From assembly GCA_947624165.1 (NCBI GenBank), contig CANQJC010000019.1:1-39632 (forward strand): a stretch of 39,632 nt of DNA, written 5' to 3'. The DNA is from an uncultured Clostridia bacterium (GTDB taxonomy: Bacteria; Bacillota; Clostridia; UBA1381). The notes under the pieces are model-generated. The model saw only the letters and a list, made by a program, of their open reading frames with translations, was not told the origin of the DNA and did no database searches. Both the position numbers and the translations under genes were made by a program. This document shows, in pieces, positions 38,438 through 39,632 of this stretch. Each line of letters starts with the position of its first letter. Within the stretch, counting starts at the first letter, position 1.

Positions 38438-38466
38438 TTTATTACCCTCCGTATTTTGATATTTTC

Positions 38467-38495
38467 ATTTTATCACGCGGGATCGGATTAGTCAA
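38467..38495 (-). promoter_or_regulatory. promoter of the DUF4190-like gene
   Basis: TTGACT, 17 nt, TAAAAT on the minus strand. Confidence 0.7.
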
Positions 38496-38550
38496 TACGG
38501 GCTTATGAATTTTTTTGCGCCGATCGGGAAGTATTTTTTTGTATATGATA

Positions 38551-38579
38551 TTGCAAAAACGACATGATTGTGGTAAAAT
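38551..38579 (+). promoter_or_regulatory. promoter of the kdgA-kdgK operon
   Basis: TTGCAA, 17 nt, TAAAAT, 37 bases before the aldolase start. No operator palindrome stands out, so KDG- or uronate-responsive control is not visible. Confidence 0.75.
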
Positions 38580-38616
38580 CATTGTATAAATTATAAATTT
38601 AAGGAGGAATTATACA

Positions 38617-39270
38617 ATGTTAAAGGAAGACGTTCTAAAAAAGCTTACGGACTGCGGTCTTGTCGCGGTCGTTAGAGCGAACAGCGCGGAAGAAGCAATT
38701 AAAATTTCGGACGCGTGTCTCGCGGGCGGCTGCACGGGTATCGAGCTTACGTTCACCGTTCCCGGCGCGGACAAGGTTATCGCGGCTCTTGCCGAAAAGT
38801 ATTCAAACGGCGAGATGATGCTCGGCGCGGGTACCGTTCTCGATCCCGAAACGGCGAGAATGGCTATTATGGCGGGCGCGAATTTCGTTGTAAGTCCGGC
38901 GTTCAACCCCGAAACGGCGAAGCTTTGTAACCGTTACAGAGTACCGTATATGCCCGGCTGCGCCACGATCACCGAGGTCATCACAGCTATGGAAGCGGGC
39001 GCGGATATAGTTAAAATATTCCCCGCCGACCTCTTCGGACCGAAAATCATCAAGGACATCAAGGGTCCCCTTCCGCAGGCTCAGATGATGCCGACGGGCG
39101 GCGTTGACAAGGATAACGTTGCCGAATGGATAAAGGCGGGCGTTGTCGCGGTAGGCGCGGGCTCGTCGCTCACAAAGGGCGCGAAGACCGGCGATTACGC
39201 GGCTATCACCGAGACGGCTAAGGAATTTATCGCAAACATCAAAGCTGCGAGAGCGGAGCTTAAAAAATAA
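38617..39270 (+). CDS. eda: 2-dehydro-3-deoxy-phosphogluconate (KDPG) aldolase
   Basis: This 217-residue class I aldolase splits KDPG into pyruvate and glyceraldehyde-3-phosphate. The catalytic residues are clear: Glu43 in TGIELTFTVPGA and the Schiff-base Lys133 in DIVKIFPADLFGP. VVRAN (Arg20) and TGGVDKDN also match the family. AAGGAGG precedes the ATG. KDG kinase follows after 21 bases, so the pair (kdgA-kdgK) performs the final steps of pectin, alginate or glucuronate breakdown. Activity on 4-hydroxy-2-oxoglutarate is common in the family. Confidence 0.95.
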   Translation: MLKEDVLKKLTDCGLVAVVRANSAEEAIKISDACLAGGCTGIELTFTVPGADKVIAALAEKYSNGEMMLGAGTVLDPETARMAIMAGANFVVSPAFNPETAKLCNRYRVPYMPGCATITEVITAMEAGADIVKIFPADLFGPKIIKDIKGPLPQAQMMPTGGVDKDNVAEWIKAGVVAVGAGSSLTKGAKTGDYAAITETAKEFIANIKAARAELKK

Positions 39271-39291
39271 ATTTTAAAGGAGACAAAAATA

Positions 39292-39632
39292 ATGGCAAAA
39301 GTTGTTACAATGGGTGAGATAATGCTCAGATTGTCCACACCCGGAAATCAGAAATATATTCAGGCTACCCAGTTTGACATAAACTACGGCGGCGGCGAAG
39401 CCAACGTTGCGGTATCGCTCGCGAATTACGGTCACGACGCGGAATTCGTCACAAAGGTCCCGAAGAACCCGATAGGCGAGTGCGCCGTCGCGGCTCTCCG
39501 TAAATACGGCGTTGAGACGAAGCACATCGCAAAGGGCGGCGACAGACTCGGTATCTACTTCCTCGAAACAGGCGCGTCGATGCGTCCGTCGAACGTTACA
39601 TACGACAGAGCGAACTCGTCGATCGCTACGGC
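39292..39632 (+). CDS. kdgK: 2-dehydro-3-deoxygluconokinase (KDG kinase), 5' part
   Basis: The first 113 residues are present; the gene leaves the window on the right. They show the PfkB sugar-kinase start VTMGEIMLRLSTPGNQK, the substrate-binding NYGGGEANVAVSLANYGHDAEFVTKV and the YFLETGASMRPSNVTYDRANSSIA segment typical of KDG kinases. It phosphorylates 2-keto-3-deoxygluconate to KDPG for the aldolase encoded just upstream. The AAAGGAG ribosome binding site lies nine bases before the ATG. The catalytic GAGD motif would be beyond the window. Confidence 0.92.
   Translation, partial: MAKVVTMGEIMLRLSTPGNQKYIQATQFDINYGGGEANVAVSLANYGHDAEFVTKVPKNPIGECAVAALRKYGVETKHIAKGGDRLGIYFLETGASMRPSNVTYDRANSSIAT

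Overview
The window looks like chromosomal DNA from a moderately GC-rich, low-GC-Gram-positive (Clostridia-type) bacterium. The reasons are: near-consensus TTGACA/TTGCAA-17-TATAAT promoters in front of most genes, strong AGGAGG-type ribosome binding sites, U-tailed terminators between convergent genes, tRNA genes with encoded CCA, a class III (Firmicutes-type) fructose-1,6-bisphosphatase, and secreted proteins carrying copper-amine-oxidase-N-like modules. No phage, plasmid or CRISPR signature was seen. The species cannot be named from sequence alone.

Layout. 1-480: the 5' end of an rrn operon reading out of the left edge (16S start, leader, one strong promoter). 0.5-5 kb: an SseB-domain protein; a RpiB-fold isomerase resembling the streptococcal uronate isomerase DhuI; a methylguanine-DNA methyltransferase; tRNA-Arg(ACG); and trpE-trpG under a consensus promoter whose -10 lies in a palindrome. 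5-9 kb: a phosphate module (Na/Pi cotransporter with PhoU tail, PhoB-like regulator, PhoR-like kinase) preceded by four 11-bp-phased TTTACA-like repeats, i.e. a candidate Pho box. 8.9-13.3 kb: a deoxyinosine-type DNA glycosylase, two GH43-like glycosidases, a lipoprotein metallo-beta-lactamase-fold hydrolase and a membrane-anchored polysaccharide deacetylase. 13.4-14.2 kb: a RAYT-like (Y1 transposase family) protein without its catalytic motif, associated with a repeated GGGACACTAAA element. 14.2-19.8 kb: a Ca2+-type P-ATPase, a DtxR-family metalloregulator behind a possible attenuator, a PAS-GGDEF(degenerate)-EAL protein and endonuclease III. 19.8-25.3 kb: glyA, tRNA-Glu(CTC), and a large secreted rhamnogalacturonan lyase bracketed by tRNA-Glu and a decayed copy of its 3' half plus terminator. 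25.3-34 kb: a giant secreted SGNH esterase, fbp with a cytoplasmic CE12-type esterase, and an L,D-transpeptidase. 34-38.4 kb: amidohydrolase, a pstS remnant, trxB, a GT2 glycosyltransferase and two small membrane proteins. 38.5 kb-end: KDPG aldolase and the start of KDG kinase.

How it fits together (inference). A pectin theme runs through the window. Secreted PL11 lyase and SGNH esterase would attack the rhamnogalacturonan backbone and its acetyl groups. GH43 enzymes and the cytoplasmic CE12 esterase would trim imported oligomers. The resulting unsaturated uronate would be isomerised by the DhuI-like enzyme and, after reduction by an enzyme not in this window, phosphorylated by KdgK and split by KdgA to pyruvate and glyceraldehyde-3-phosphate. 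Class III FBPase would support gluconeogenesis from these products. The genes are spread over several transcription units rather than one polysaccharide utilisation cluster.

The most unusual parts are the de-catalysed RAYT protein whose RDTK repeats are encoded by the same 11-mer found in the tandem repeats upstream of it; the tRNA-Glu relic flanking the lyase; the pstS remnant joined in frame directly behind the trxB stop codon; and several leader structures that look regulatory (Pho box, sequestered ribosome binding site, attenuator-like hairpin).
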